Program-made: the position numbers and the translations under genes | Part shown: piece by piece, positions 16,603-25,143 of the stretch | Layout of the letters: each line of letters opens with the position of its first letter | How positions within the stretch are numbered: the stretch's first letter is position 1 | The notes under the pieces: model-generated | The model's input: the letters and a program-made list of their open reading frames with translations, nothing else | The model's database searches: none | What the model was told of the DNA's origin: nothing | NCBI GenBank assembly: GCA_963763475.1 | Contig: CAVXOR010000006.1 | Location: 177,400-241,399, forward strand | Reading direction: 5' to 3' | Length of the DNA stretch: 64,000 nucleotides | DNA from: AC-32 sp963763475 | GTDB lineage: Bacteria; Actinomycetota; Thermoleophilia; Gaiellales; Gaiellaceae

Positions 16603-18018
16603 GTGACGGCCCACGTCGAGCGCCAGCACTACAACGTCACCTTCACGCTCCTGGCGGTGGCGGCGGTCGCCTACGCGCTGCTGCAGTCGCTGGTCGCGCC
16701 CGCGCTGCTGACGATCCAGCACGACCTGGACACGACCACCGCCGGCGCCGCCTGGATCCTGACCGCGTACCTGCTGAGCGCGTCGGTCTTCACGCCGATC
16801 GCGGGGCGGCTCGGCGACATGTACGGCAAGAAGCGGACGATGGTGGTCGTCCTGGTCGTGCTCGCATTCGGAACGCTGCTCGCCGCGCTCGCGACGTCGA
16901 TCGGCGTGATGATCCTCGCGCGCGTGATCCAGGGCGCCGGGGGCGCGATCTTCCCGCTCTCCTTCTCGATCATCCGTGATGAGTTCCCGCGCGCGAGGGT
17001 CCCGCACGGGATCGCGCTGATCTCGGCGATCATGGGGATCGGCGGCGGCCTGGGGATCGTGCTCGCCGGGCCGATCGTCGAGCACCTCTCCTACCACTGG
17101 CTGTTCTGGTTCCCGCTCGGCGCGGTGATCGTCGCCACCGTCGGGATCGTCGTCTTCGTCCCGGAGTCGCCGGTGAAGACTCGCGGCCGGGTCGACCAGT
17201 TCGGCGCGGTGCTGCTCGCCGCCTGGCTGGTGGCGCTACTGGTGCCGGTCAGTCAGGGCCCGACCTGGGGCTGGACGTCGCCGCGCACGATCGCGCTGTT
17301 CGCCGCCGCGGCGGTGCTGCTCCCGGTGTGGATCTGGGTCGAGGCGCGCACGCGGGCGCCGCTCGTGGACATGCAGATGATGCGGCTGCGCCCGGTGTGG
17401 ACGACGAACCTGGCCGCGCTCGTGCTCGGCTTCGGGATGTTCGCCTCGTTCGTGCTCGTCCCCGAGTTCGTCGAGCTGCCCGAGTCGACGGGCTTCGGCT
17501 TCGGCGCGTCCGTCACCGAGGCGGGGATCTTCATGGTCCCGGCCACGCTCGGGATGCTGCTAGCCGGCCCGGTCTCCGGCCGGCTCTCGAGCACGGTCGG
17601 CTCGCGCGTGCCGCTGATCATCGGTGCGCTGATCTCCTTCGTCGCGTTCGCGTTGCTGACCTTCGCGCACGACGAGCGCTTCGAGATCTACACGGCCATG
17701 CTGGTGATGGGCATCGGGATCGGCTTCGCCTTCTCGGCGATGGCGAATCTGATCGTCGAGTCCGTGCCGGCCGTCCAGACGGGCGTGGCGACGGGGATGA
17801 ACACGATCGTCCGCACGATCGGCGGCGCGATCGGCAGCCAGGTCTCGGCCGGGATCGTGACCGCGACGCTCGCCGCGAACGGCGAGCCGACCGAGCGCGG
17901 CTTCACGATCGCGTTCGGGGCGGCCGCGATCGCGCTGGCGATCGGCTTCGTGGTCGCGCTGCTGGTCCCGCGCCCGGAGCGCGAGACCTCCAGCGACGCC
18001 CTCGCCGAAGCCGCCTAG
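16603..18018 (+). CDS. MFS drug-exporter-type transporter (DHA2-like)
   Basis: The 471 residues start at GTG; earlier in-frame codons encode a non-hydrophobic, Arg-rich stretch inside the divergent promoter. The MFS motif A follows helix 2 (GRLGDMYGKKRTMV). Motif C-like Gly-rich sequence occurs in helix 5 (MGIGGGLGIVLAGPIVEH). About 12-14 helices are present. The two-half pattern is that of proton-driven multidrug exporters. A strong hairpin follows the stop. Confidence 0.88.
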   Translation: MTAHVERQHYNVTFTLLAVAAVAYALLQSLVAPALLTIQHDLDTTTAGAAWILTAYLLSASVFTPIAGRLGDMYGKKRTMVVVLVVLAFGTLLAALATSIGVMILARVIQGAGGAIFPLSFSIIRDEFPRARVPHGIALISAIMGIGGGLGIVLAGPIVEHLSYHWLFWFPLGAVIVATVGIVVFVPESPVKTRGRVDQFGAVLLAAWLVALLVPVSQGPTWGWTSPRTIALFAAAAVLLPVWIWVEARTRAPLVDMQMMRLRPVWTTNLAALVLGFGMFASFVLVPEFVELPESTGFGFGASVTEAGIFMVPATLGMLLAGPVSGRLSSTVGSRVPLIIGALISFVAFALLTFAHDERFEIYTAMLVMGIGIGFAFSAMANLIVESVPAVQTGVATGMNTIVRTIGGAIGSQVSAGIVTATLAANGEPTERGFTIAFGAAAIALAIGFVVALLVPRPERETSSDALAEAA

Positions 18019-18033
18019 GGCGCGAATGGCGGA

Positions 18034-18072
18034 GGCGCCCGGCCTCGGCTTCCTTCTGCCTGGCCGGGCGCC
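18034..18072. terminator. Bidirectional hairpin between convergent genes
   Basis: A perfect 11-bp stem (GGCGCCCGGCC at 18034-18044 with its complement at 18062-18072) encloses a 17-base loop. It lies between the stops of the MFS gene and the ScyD-like gene, so it can serve both. A T-run is lacking on both sides. Confidence 0.6.
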
Positions 18073-18089
18073 CGCGCGCTTACTTGTCC

Positions 18090-19130
18090 CTACCCGTAGG
18101 GAGGACTCGCGATGTCCTCGATCTTCCAGACCTCGCCGCCGAGCGTGACGACGTAGGCCGTGTTCCGGATGATCTCGACCGAGCTCGGCCGATTGAGCCC
18201 GTCAGCGACGGACGTGAACGTTCCGTTCGCGTTCGCCCGCAGCAGAGCGCCCGTGTTCGGATCTGCAGGAGAGCCGGCCGCGCTCGCGCAGTCGTTCGGG
18301 TCCGGGCACGTGAAGTGGCCCTGTGAGAGCGCGAACAGCGTGCGTCCGCGACCGAACTCCACGTCGACGGCCAGGCGAGCACCCGCCGCGACGTCGGTCG
18401 TAGTCGACGCTCCAGGCGTGAACGAGACGATCTTGCCGTTCTGCGGCAGGTGCGGAACGGGGCCTGCCTCGGCCAGGTACACCGTGTGGCCAGAAACTGC
18501 GAGGCCGGTCGGGACTGCGTCCCCGAACTGCTGGAGGACCGACACGTTGCCGTCGAGCCTCGCGTAGAGGACCCGGTTGTGGTGTCCGTCGGTGACGAGG
18601 AAGCCGTTGCGGAACGGCTCGAGCGCGTATTGCACGCCCGTCGGCACCAGGATCGGGAAGGTCGGCGGCGGTGGGTTCGCGCAGGCGAACGCGCCGATGT
18701 CTGCGACGACGGTCGCGCTCGTCGGCCCGTCGATGCGGTAGATGCCGATCCCCGGATGACATGACAGGAGGTCGTCCGGGAATGTGGATCCGACCACGCT
18801 GACCAGCGCATATGCCTGCGATCCCATGAACGCGACGTCCATGACACCGCCGAACGGGAGCCCGGGGAACCGGGTGGGCAGCCCGCTGGCGTAGAGCGTC
18901 TTCGCGCCGCTCCGCGGGTCGATGCGCCAGATCTCGCCGGCCGCGGGCTGCGGTACGTACAGCGCCCCGCCCGGCCCGATCGCGCTGCCCGAGGCCGCTC
19001 CCCCGGCCAGGCTCGCAAGCAGCTGCGGCGTCCCCGGATTTGCGCCTGGACCCGCCGCGCTCGCGGCGAGCGGGACGATCATCGCGGCAAGGGCGACGAT
19101 TCCCGCGAGGACTCTTCCTCGAGTGACCAT
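18090..19130 (-). CDS. ScyD/ScyE-family secreted propeller protein
   Basis: The 346 residues have a signal peptide ending near residue 26. The mature protein has the ScyD/ScyE pattern: ASGSAIGPGGALYVPQPAAGEIWRIDPRSGAKTLYASGLP, then YALEPFRNGFLVTDGHHNRVLYARLDGN, then PTGLAVSGHTVYLAEAGPVPHLPQNGKIVSF. This is a six-bladed NHL-like propeller found widely in actinobacteria. No enzymatic role is established for most members. The start has a GAGAGGTAGG ribosome site. It follows a DUF4242 gene by 12 bp, so the two form an operon. Confidence 0.85.
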   Translation of the reverse strand: MVTRGRVLAGIVALAAMIVPLAASAAGPGANPGTPQLLASLAGGAASGSAIGPGGALYVPQPAAGEIWRIDPRSGAKTLYASGLPTRFPGLPFGGVMDVAFMGSQAYALVSVVGSTFPDDLLSCHPGIGIYRIDGPTSATVVADIGAFACANPPPPTFPILVPTGVQYALEPFRNGFLVTDGHHNRVLYARLDGNVSVLQQFGDAVPTGLAVSGHTVYLAEAGPVPHLPQNGKIVSFTPGASTTTDVAAGARLAVDVEFGRGRTLFALSQGHFTCPDPNDCASAAGSPADPNTGALLRANANGTFTSVADGLNRPSSVEIIRNTAYVVTLGGEVWKIEDIASPPYG

Positions 19131-19142
19131 GCTTCCTACCTC

Positions 19143-19436
19143 TCAGGCCGCTGCTGCGGCCGGGTCGGGTCGCACGACGACCACGTCGGCGACCTTCAGG
19201 ATCTCGTCAACAGGGAGGGCGGCCGCGGCCGAGTGATGCCGGATCGCTTCGGGGTTCACGGCCTCGTACAGGCAGATCGAGCCGATCGTTCCGTCGATCT
19301 CCTCGACCTCGTAGCTCCGTAGCCAGTGGACCACTTCCTCGAAGCGCTCGAGCTCGCTCGCCGCACGGCGACGTGCCGCATGGACGTCTGCTTGGGTCTT
19401 CCACGCACCGCGTCGCACCACGACGAACGTCCGCAC
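19143..19436 (-). CDS. DUF4242-family small protein (97 aa)
   Basis: The GTG start is 4 bases after GGAAGGAG. The sequence has the DUF4242 layout: a first strand, a helix rich in Arg and Glu, then GSICLYEAVNPEAIRHHSAAAALPVDEILKVADVVVV. Relatives form small ferredoxin-like dimers, and one streptomycete member binds nickel. It leads the ScyD-like gene. A second family member lies at 29070-29351. Confidence 0.7.
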   Translation of the reverse strand: MRTFVVVRRGAWKTQADVHAARRRAASELERFEEVVHWLRSYEVEEIDGTIGSICLYEAVNPEAIRHHSAAAALPVDEILKVADVVVVRPDPAAAAA

Positions 19437-19527
19437 CCGGCTCCTTCCTGTGACGCCTAACGCCGTTCACGCTACGGGGGCCGCGTCGCGGGCACATCGG
19501 CAGGACCGCCTAGTTTTCGAGACGCGG

Positions 19528-22143
19528 CTACCGGGACTCGAGCACGCTCTCCCGTCGCGCGCGCGCGACCGCCTCGCCGCGCGTCTTCGCGTCGAGCTTG
19601 CGCAGCACGGCGGAGGCGTGATGATCGACGGTTCGGCGCGAGAGGAACAGCCGTTCCGCGATCTCGGCATTCCGCAGCCCCTCGGCCATCAGGCTCAGGA
19701 CTTCGAGCTCTCTCGCCGTCAATCCGGCGGGATTCGTTCTCGTCGCGATTCGGGGTCCGGTCGGTATTCCTCGCAGCCCGGCCTCGCGGAGGCGGCGCGC
19801 CCCGATCCGAACCGCCGGTTGGGCTCCGAGCGAGCGGAGCTCCTCGAGCGACCGTCGTCGGGCTGCCTCGTCTCCCTCGCCGAGCGCGAGAGCGGCCTCG
19901 TAAGGGTGGCCGAGCTCGCTCCACGCGGTCGCGGCTTCCTGCCACCGGCCGGCAAGCTGGTGCTGGTGCGGCTCGGGGAGCCGCTCGGGAACGTCATCCT
20001 CGATTCCCGCGCGCCGCCGAATGACTGCGAGCTCGCCGAGCGCCCAGGGCACCGGTCGCGACAGGGCGCGCCCGAAGACACTGTCGGTTTCCTGCGCGAC
20101 CGCATCGTTTCGGCCCGCCAGCCACGCTGCCTCCCCGCGCGCTGCCGCGACTGGAGCCATTCGTGGGAGCTCGCCGGTGGGGTCTGCGAGGTCGCGCGCC
20201 TCGTCGAGCAGAGTCCAGACGTCGGGGTCGCCGCGGCGTGCTCGCACGAGTGCGAGCGTGACCAGCGAGAGCGTACGGGGGAACGTCGAGACGAGGCGCT
20301 CGCCGAGCACGAACTCCGCGGTCTCGGCGGCGTCTTCCCACAGCCCCTGGTCGAGCTCCAGGCGAGCTCGGTGCGCGAGGAAGTACACGTGCGCGAGCTC
20401 GTGCCCGCATCCGCGGCTGAGGACGACCCCCTCCTCGATGTGTCCGCGCGACAGCGTGTACCCGTGGAAGGGAACCAGCGAGAGCACGAGCGCGTCGAGG
20501 AGGTCCACGAGCTTGCGAACTTCCCCGTGCCTACGGGCCCGGTCTGCGCGACGCCGGAAGCTCGCGATCGCAGCCTTCGATCCGGACATGACCTCCAGGA
20601 GCTCACGGCCGCCGGTCGTCCATTCGATGACGTCGACGTCGCCGACCTTCTCGGCGACGGCCCTGGCCTTGCTCGACCAGCCGGCTGCGCTCTCGAGATC
20701 GGCGTTCATGCGGGTGAGGAAGGCCATTCGATCGTAGGCGTCGGCGAGCTCGGTCGTCGGGCCCAGCGTCTCGAGCAGCGTCACGCAGTCGAGCCCGACT
20801 CGTCGTCCCTCGGCGCCTCGCCCGGGGCACCACAGGATGGTCGCCAGTCGGCCCAGGGTCGCACCTTCCTGCAAGGGGTCACCGAGCGCCCGGTACGCCT
20901 CCGCTGCGGACCGGAGTGCCGCGATCACTTCGTCCGCCTCGTCGGTCAGGTAGCACTCGCCCGCGTAGGCCTCGAGCAGCGAGGCGCGTCGCGCGAGGGG
21001 GAGCCCGTCCGCGTAGCGCAGCGTTCGCCTGTACTGACCTGCGGCCTCCCGGTGCGCGCCGAGTGCAGACGCCTGCTCGGCGGCGCGTGGCCCGTACCGG
21101 AGCACGGCAGCGGCGTTGCCCGCTTCGTCGGCGTGGTGCGCGAGCCGCGCCAGGTCCTGCTCCTCGGCGGGCCTCGCCTCGAGCTCTGCGAGTGCGGCCC
21201 GGTGCAGGTCGACCCGGCGGGCCAGTGGCACCGCATCCTCCACGGTCAGGCGTGCGAGCTCGTGTCGGAAGAACAGCAAACCGTTCCGGGTCGTCAGCAT
21301 TCCCGAGGCGATGGTGTCGGCAAGAAGGTCTGCGGAGGGACGTGCGAGCGCTTCGATCAAGCCGGCGTCGGCGCCGGACGGAAGGACGGACAGCGCGTCG
21401 AGGAGCGGCCTTGCGTCGGCGCTGAGCTGCGCGGCACGGGCGAGGACAGCGTCTCGTACGGTTTCTGGCACCTGATCGGGAAGCGACGCGAGCACCTCGG
21501 TCACGAAGAACGGGTTCCCCGAGGTCAGCCGGTAAAGGTCGTCGGCATCTGCGAAGTACGGATCGGCGAGTACGCCGACAGCGTCGCGCGACAGCGGCCT
21601 CACCCTGATGCGGCGGATTCCGTGAACCGTGGCCAAGCTTCCGAGGACGACGCGAAGCGGGTGGGTCCTGCCAAGCTCGTCGTCGCGATACGTCGCGATG
21701 ATCAGCGCATCGAGCCGCTCGATCCTGCCGGCGAGGAACCGAATGACGTCGAGCGTGCCCTCGTCGGCCCAGTGGACGTCTTCCAACACGACGATCGTGG
21801 GAGACGTCCGGGTGAGCTCCTCGACGAGCGAGTCCGCGAGGCTGTACGGGTTCGGACCGCTGCGAACGAGGTCGTCGAGCGTTCCGCCGATCGCCCGCGC
21901 GACGTCGACGAACGGTCCCAGCGGCCGCGGCATGAAGAGCGGGTCGCACGCAGCCGTGAGCACCTGCGTGCTCTCCGCCACCTCCGCGCAGAAACTCCTC
22001 ACGAGAGCGCTCTTGCCGACGCCCGCCTCGCCTGCGACGAGCACGAGACGTCCGGACCCTGCGCATACCTCGGAGAGGCAACCCTCGAGCACGGCAAGCT
22101 CGTCCTCCCGCTCGAGCAGGTTCGGCTGCGCCGCAGTAGCCAT
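19528..22143 (-). CDS. Large ATP-binding LuxR-type regulator (LAL/MalT-like)
   Basis: The 871 residues carry an N-terminal AAA/NACHT-like ATPase (Walker A GEAGVGKS at 38-45; Walker B TIVVLEDVHWADE near 115-127; TYRDDELGRTHPL sensor region). A long helical, TPR-like middle follows, and a C-terminal LuxR helix-turn-helix over the last 65 residues (GLTARELEVLSLMAEGLRNAEIAERLFLSRRTVDHHASAVLRKL). Such proteins activate transcription after binding ATP and an inducer. The inducer is unknown. The minus-strand genes downstream (DUF4242, ScyD-like) start 91 bp after its stop and are possible targets or cotranscribed. Confidence 0.9.
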   Translation of the reverse strand: MATAAQPNLLEREDELAVLEGCLSEVCAGSGRLVLVAGEAGVGKSALVRSFCAEVAESTQVLTAACDPLFMPRPLGPFVDVARAIGGTLDDLVRSGPNPYSLADSLVEELTRTSPTIVVLEDVHWADEGTLDVIRFLAGRIERLDALIIATYRDDELGRTHPLRVVLGSLATVHGIRRIRVRPLSRDAVGVLADPYFADADDLYRLTSGNPFFVTEVLASLPDQVPETVRDAVLARAAQLSADARPLLDALSVLPSGADAGLIEALARPSADLLADTIASGMLTTRNGLLFFRHELARLTVEDAVPLARRVDLHRAALAELEARPAEEQDLARLAHHADEAGNAAAVLRYGPRAAEQASALGAHREAAGQYRRTLRYADGLPLARRASLLEAYAGECYLTDEADEVIAALRSAAEAYRALGDPLQEGATLGRLATILWCPGRGAEGRRVGLDCVTLLETLGPTTELADAYDRMAFLTRMNADLESAAGWSSKARAVAEKVGDVDVIEWTTGGRELLEVMSGSKAAIASFRRRADRARRHGEVRKLVDLLDALVLSLVPFHGYTLSRGHIEEGVVLSRGCGHELAHVYFLAHRARLELDQGLWEDAAETAEFVLGERLVSTFPRTLSLVTLALVRARRGDPDVWTLLDEARDLADPTGELPRMAPVAAARGEAAWLAGRNDAVAQETDSVFGRALSRPVPWALGELAVIRRRAGIEDDVPERLPEPHQHQLAGRWQEAATAWSELGHPYEAALALGEGDEAARRRSLEELRSLGAQPAVRIGARRLREAGLRGIPTGPRIATRTNPAGLTARELEVLSLMAEGLRNAEIAERLFLSRRTVDHHASAVLRKLDAKTRGEAVARARRESVLESR

Positions 22144-22262
22144 TCCTGGATCGTGATCGCCCGGCCGACCGAGTGCAAGGGCGCGCCGTGGACGTAAGCC
22201 CTCTTCCGAGGCCCTGGTGCGACCCGACTCACCTGGCCATCAGCATCTCCGAGAAAGGTCTC

Positions 22263-22289
22263 GCAAGGCCGCGCTTTGCGCGGCCTTGC
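22263..22289 (-). terminator. Hairpin terminator after the secreted-protein gene
   Basis: A perfect 12-bp stem (GCAAGGCCGCGC and its complement) with a 3-base loop lies 20 bp past the stop of the 182-residue secreted protein on the minus strand. A short T/C-rich tract follows. Confidence 0.65.
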
Positions 22290-22308
22290 GGCAGTTGTCT
22301 CGGTCCGG

Positions 22309-22857
22309 CTACTGCCGGGCCTGGACTCCTGCGTGGATTCGGCGATGGAGGCGCATCTGAGAGCGGAGGGAGACAGGTTCCCCCGCAATCGACACCGAAC
22401 CGATGAACACGTTTCGGTACACGGACACGACACCCACGGCCCGTTTCCTTACGCCGTCCACCCATGCGATCGAATCGCGCGTACGCACGAGAGCACCGTT
22501 CCCGAGACGCTCGACCGGACCGGCGGCGGGCTCAGCGAGCGCGACCAAGACTTGCTTGTGGGTCCTGTACAGCGTCAGGCTGACGTCAAGTGAAGCGGAC
22601 CCGCGACGGTACGAGGCCCACCATTTGGCGCACGTGCCCGGCCAGATCGGTGCTCGAAGGGGTTCGCGCCTGACGGGCGTCCGGGCGCTGAACCCGATCG
22701 CGGTCGCCTTCGGGAACACGCCCTTCAGGGCCTCGAATTGTGCGCATCCATGTGCGCCGGAGGGCGTCGCAGGTGCAACGCCCGGAATTGTGAACAGCAT
22801 TGCGACGGCACCAGCTGCGACGACCGAGCCCCATAGCTCCCTTCGACGTTCTCCCAT
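22309..22857 (-). CDS. Secreted hypothetical protein under SARP-like repeats
   Basis: The protein has 182 residues. The start chosen is the ATG behind AAGGAGAG; an in-frame ATG 25 codons upstream would run into the promoter. A signal peptide covers about residues 1-34. The mature part has two Cys (HGCAQFEALKGVFPKA and WPGTCAKWW) and the strand-rich remainder includes ALVRTRDSIAWVDGVRKRAVGVVSVYRNVFIGSVSIAG. I recognise no family. It is divergent from the BTAD regulator gene. The four 11-bp-spaced heptamers between them are in the right orientation to drive this gene. Confidence 0.65.
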   Translation of the reverse strand: MGERRRELWGSVVAAGAVAMLFTIPGVAPATPSGAHGCAQFEALKGVFPKATAIGFSARTPVRREPLRAPIWPGTCAKWWASYRRGSASLDVSLTLYRTHKQVLVALAEPAAGPVERLGNGALVRTRDSIAWVDGVRKRAVGVVSVYRNVFIGSVSIAGEPVSLRSQMRLHRRIHAGVQARQ

Positions 22858-22921
22858 CCGATCTCTCCTTCCACTCGGCTGACCTCGCAGAACCGGGTTG
22901 TCAGCGAACTTGGCGAGACTG

Positions 22922-22977
22922 ATACTCCGCATATGCAGCTAATGACTGGCTAGCGCCCCGCTAGCGCGCCGCTAAGG
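22922..22977 (-). promoter_or_regulatory. Four 11-bp-phased heptamers (SARP-type operator), set 1
   Basis: On the minus strand the heptamers CTTAGCG, GCTAGCG, GCTAGCC and ATTAGCT begin at exact 11-bp steps, the last covering 22943-22937. Nine bases further on is GAGTAT (22927-22922), a possible -10 box for the 22857 gene. Heptamer direct repeats at 11-bp spacing just upstream of a -10 are the known binding sites of SARP regulators. On the plus strand the same block reads GCTAATG, GCTAGCG, GCTAGCG, GCTAAGG and ends 19 bp before the regulator's own start, so autoregulation is also possible. Confidence 0.7.
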
Positions 22978-22996
22978 GGCTGGAAGGGAGGGCGTC

Positions 22997-24877
22997 CTGA
23001 GCGTTCGAATCACGCTGATCGAGCGCCTTGCAGTCGAGTCGAACGGTGCGCGGCTGGACGAGCAGCGCTTCCCCGGCCGCCAGGCTCGGATCGTGTTCGC
23101 GTATCTGGCCGTGCAGATGGGGCGTGCCGTGCCTCGGGACGAGCTCGCCGAGGCGCTCTGGGGCGAGGAGCTTCCGGCGTCCTGGGAAAAGGCGCTCCGC
23201 GTGTTGATGACGAAGCTGCGCGCATTGCTCGAGGAGTGCGGCATCGACGGCTCGACGGCGTTGACGAGCGCGTTCGGCTGCTACCAGCTCGCGCTGCCCC
23301 CCGACGCCTGGATCGACGTCCACGCGGCGGCGAGTGCGGTCGAGCGGGCGGAAGCGGCACTCGCCGCGGGCAATCTCGAGGAGGCGCGAGACGAGGCAGC
23401 GACGGCTGCCGGCCTTTCGCGTCCAATCTTGCTGCCCGGCGAGGACGGGCCGTGGGTCGAAGAAGAGCGGCGTGAGCTCCGCGATGTCCTCCTGCGCGCA
23501 CTCGAATGCCTTCGCGATGCGTCGCTCGCGGCAGAAGATTTCGGCGACGCAGTTCGCAACGCCGCCGACATAACCGAGCTTGAGCCGTTCCGCGAGAGCA
23601 GTTACCGCGCCCTGATGGGGGCGCATGTCGGCGCCGGCAACCCGGCCGAGGCGCTCCGTGTGTACGAGCGCTGCCGGCGTTTCCTCGCCGACGAGCTCGG
23701 CACCTATCCGTCGGCGGAGTCCGAAGCCTTGTATCTCGAGATCCTTCGGAGCTCGTCCGGGACCCCGTCTGCCGAGCCCGAGCCGTCGCCCCTGCCGAGC
23801 AGCGAACCGCCTCGACGGGGTCGCCGCACGATCGCGGTTCTCGGTGCGCTGCTCGTCGCGGGTGTTGCGACGGCCGCCGCGCTGGCCTTCGTATCGCGTG
23901 ACACCCGTTCGCTCGAGATGCGACCGAACAGCCTAGTCCGCCTCGACCCGGAGACCTTCGAGCCCTCACAGGTCGTCCCGAAGATCGGACCCCATGCCGA
24001 CCTCGTCGTCGTCGCGGGCGGCTACGCCTGGGTCACACACGGCGTGCTCCGGTACACGCACAGCAGGATCCGCGACGCGGGCGACCGCACGTTGACCCGT
24101 GTCGATCCCTCCACGGGAGATCCCCGCACAGTCGGCGAGGTCGCGCCGTGCGGGATCACGCCGGATCCGTCGGGCGACGTGTGGGTCGCGAACTGCTACG
24201 CCTCGGGACGTCACGCCGAGGTTGTGCGCGTCGACGCAAGGACACTCAAGTTCGAGAAGCACTTGTCCGTTCCAGGCGGCAAGGGCTACTACAGAGGCAT
24301 GGCCTACGGCGGCGCATCACTTTGGGTGGCCGGCGTCAGTGGAGACCCCCCTGAGAGCCGACGACTCACACAGCTGAATCCAAGCAGTGGCGGGCTGCCC
24401 GGTTCGATTCGGCTCGGCCGGCACGCCACCGCGATGGCGTGGTCCGCCGATTACGGAGACTTGTGGATGACGAACTTCGGACGCGGAAGCCTGTCGCGCA
24501 TGCACGCAGAGACGGGAAAGGTGAAGACCTTCAAGGCCGTCGCCAACCAACCGGCACCTGTGGTCGTGCAGGGAGATGCGGTCTGGGTCGGAGACTGGGA
24601 AGTTCCCCGCGTCGTGCGTTTGCCTGCCGTCGGATCCGGTCCCCCGCTCCGCATCGACCTGCCTGTGGCCATTCATCCCGCCGGTGTGACGTCGATCGCA
24701 GCGGGCGAGGGCGGTATCTGGGCGGCCGTGCCGGACGACCATGCGGTGTGGCGGATCGATCCGTTGCACCCGACCGAGCCGCCGATCCGAATTCCGCTCA
24801 CGTACGCGCCGTGGGGCGTCGCGGTCGGCGACGACGGGGGGATCTGGGTGGCGTTGCGCGGTCGCGAGACCGAATAG
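22997..24877 (+). CDS. Membrane-anchored BTAD/SARP-like transcriptional regulator with extracytoplasmic propeller
   Basis: The 626 residues were started at CTG, 5 bases after GGAAGGGAGG. The first ordinary start, a GTG 32 codons later, would remove the first strands of the DNA-binding domain (VRITLIERLAVESNGARLDEQRFPGRQAR). Order of parts: a winged-helix OmpR/SARP-type domain (about 1-100, DELAEALWGEELPASWEKALRVLMTKLR); a BTAD helical-repeat domain (about 105-250); one membrane helix (about 280-302); and an outside propeller of about seven blades with repeated GG-x-x-W motifs (GGYAWVT, GDVWVAN, DAVWVGD, GGIWAAV, GGIWVAL). The outside part probably senses a signal. A nearby operator set on each side suggests its targets. 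Confidence 0.8.
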   Translation: MSVRITLIERLAVESNGARLDEQRFPGRQARIVFAYLAVQMGRAVPRDELAEALWGEELPASWEKALRVLMTKLRALLEECGIDGSTALTSAFGCYQLALPPDAWIDVHAAASAVERAEAALAAGNLEEARDEAATAAGLSRPILLPGEDGPWVEEERRELRDVLLRALECLRDASLAAEDFGDAVRNAADITELEPFRESSYRALMGAHVGAGNPAEALRVYERCRRFLADELGTYPSAESEALYLEILRSSSGTPSAEPEPSPLPSSEPPRRGRRTIAVLGALLVAGVATAAALAFVSRDTRSLEMRPNSLVRLDPETFEPSQVVPKIGPHADLVVVAGGYAWVTHGVLRYTHSRIRDAGDRTLTRVDPSTGDPRTVGEVAPCGITPDPSGDVWVANCYASGRHAEVVRVDARTLKFEKHLSVPGGKGYYRGMAYGGASLWVAGVSGDPPESRRLTQLNPSSGGLPGSIRLGRHATAMAWSADYGDLWMTNFGRGSLSRMHAETGKVKTFKAVANQPAPVVVQGDAVWVGDWEVPRVVRLPAVGSGPPLRIDLPVAIHPAGVTSIAAGEGGIWAAVPDDHAVWRIDPLHPTEPPIRIPLTYAPWGVAVGDDGGIWVALRGRETE

Positions 24878-25047
24878 GGCTCCCCCAAGCGGCCAAGGCA
24901 AAACCCGGATCGAACTGAGAGGGTTCAGCCCCCGGCCGCTGCAGTCGAGGAACCGAATGGAGCTCACGACCTGCTCGGCTCGGCGCACGGCCAGTGCGGT
25001 CGCAGCGCGGGTCTCGATTCCCCGCCGCCTTCACATTTGCCACCGGC

Positions 25048-25102
25048 CCTAGCGCATTTCTGGCCCGAATTTAGCCTCGATCTAGCTCGACCTTCCTAAC
25101 CT
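25048..25102 (+). promoter_or_regulatory. Four 11-bp-phased heptamers (SARP-type operator), set 2
   Basis: CCTAGCG (25048), TCTGGCC (25059), TTTAGCC (25070) and TCTAGCT (25081) start at exact 11-bp steps. The -10-like TAACCT (25097-25102) follows the last repeat after 9 bases, the same gap as in set 1. The gene for a secreted protein starts 56 bp after the last repeat. The preceding stretch 24878-25047 holds no gene that I can support. Confidence 0.7.
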
Positions 25103-25143
25103 CGCGTGCCGACCGTGTCGTATGACTTGAGAAGGAGGGCGGA

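Noticed and set aside
19437..19527. Possible heptamer repeats near the DUF4242 start (CTAACG, GCTACG)
   Set aside because: Their spacing is not 11 bp and there are only two; not a SARP-type site.
19450..22197. A long open frame opposite the LuxR-type regulator
   Set aside because: It is an antisense shadow typical of GC-rich DNA; the composition is not protein-like and all recognised motifs are on the minus strand.
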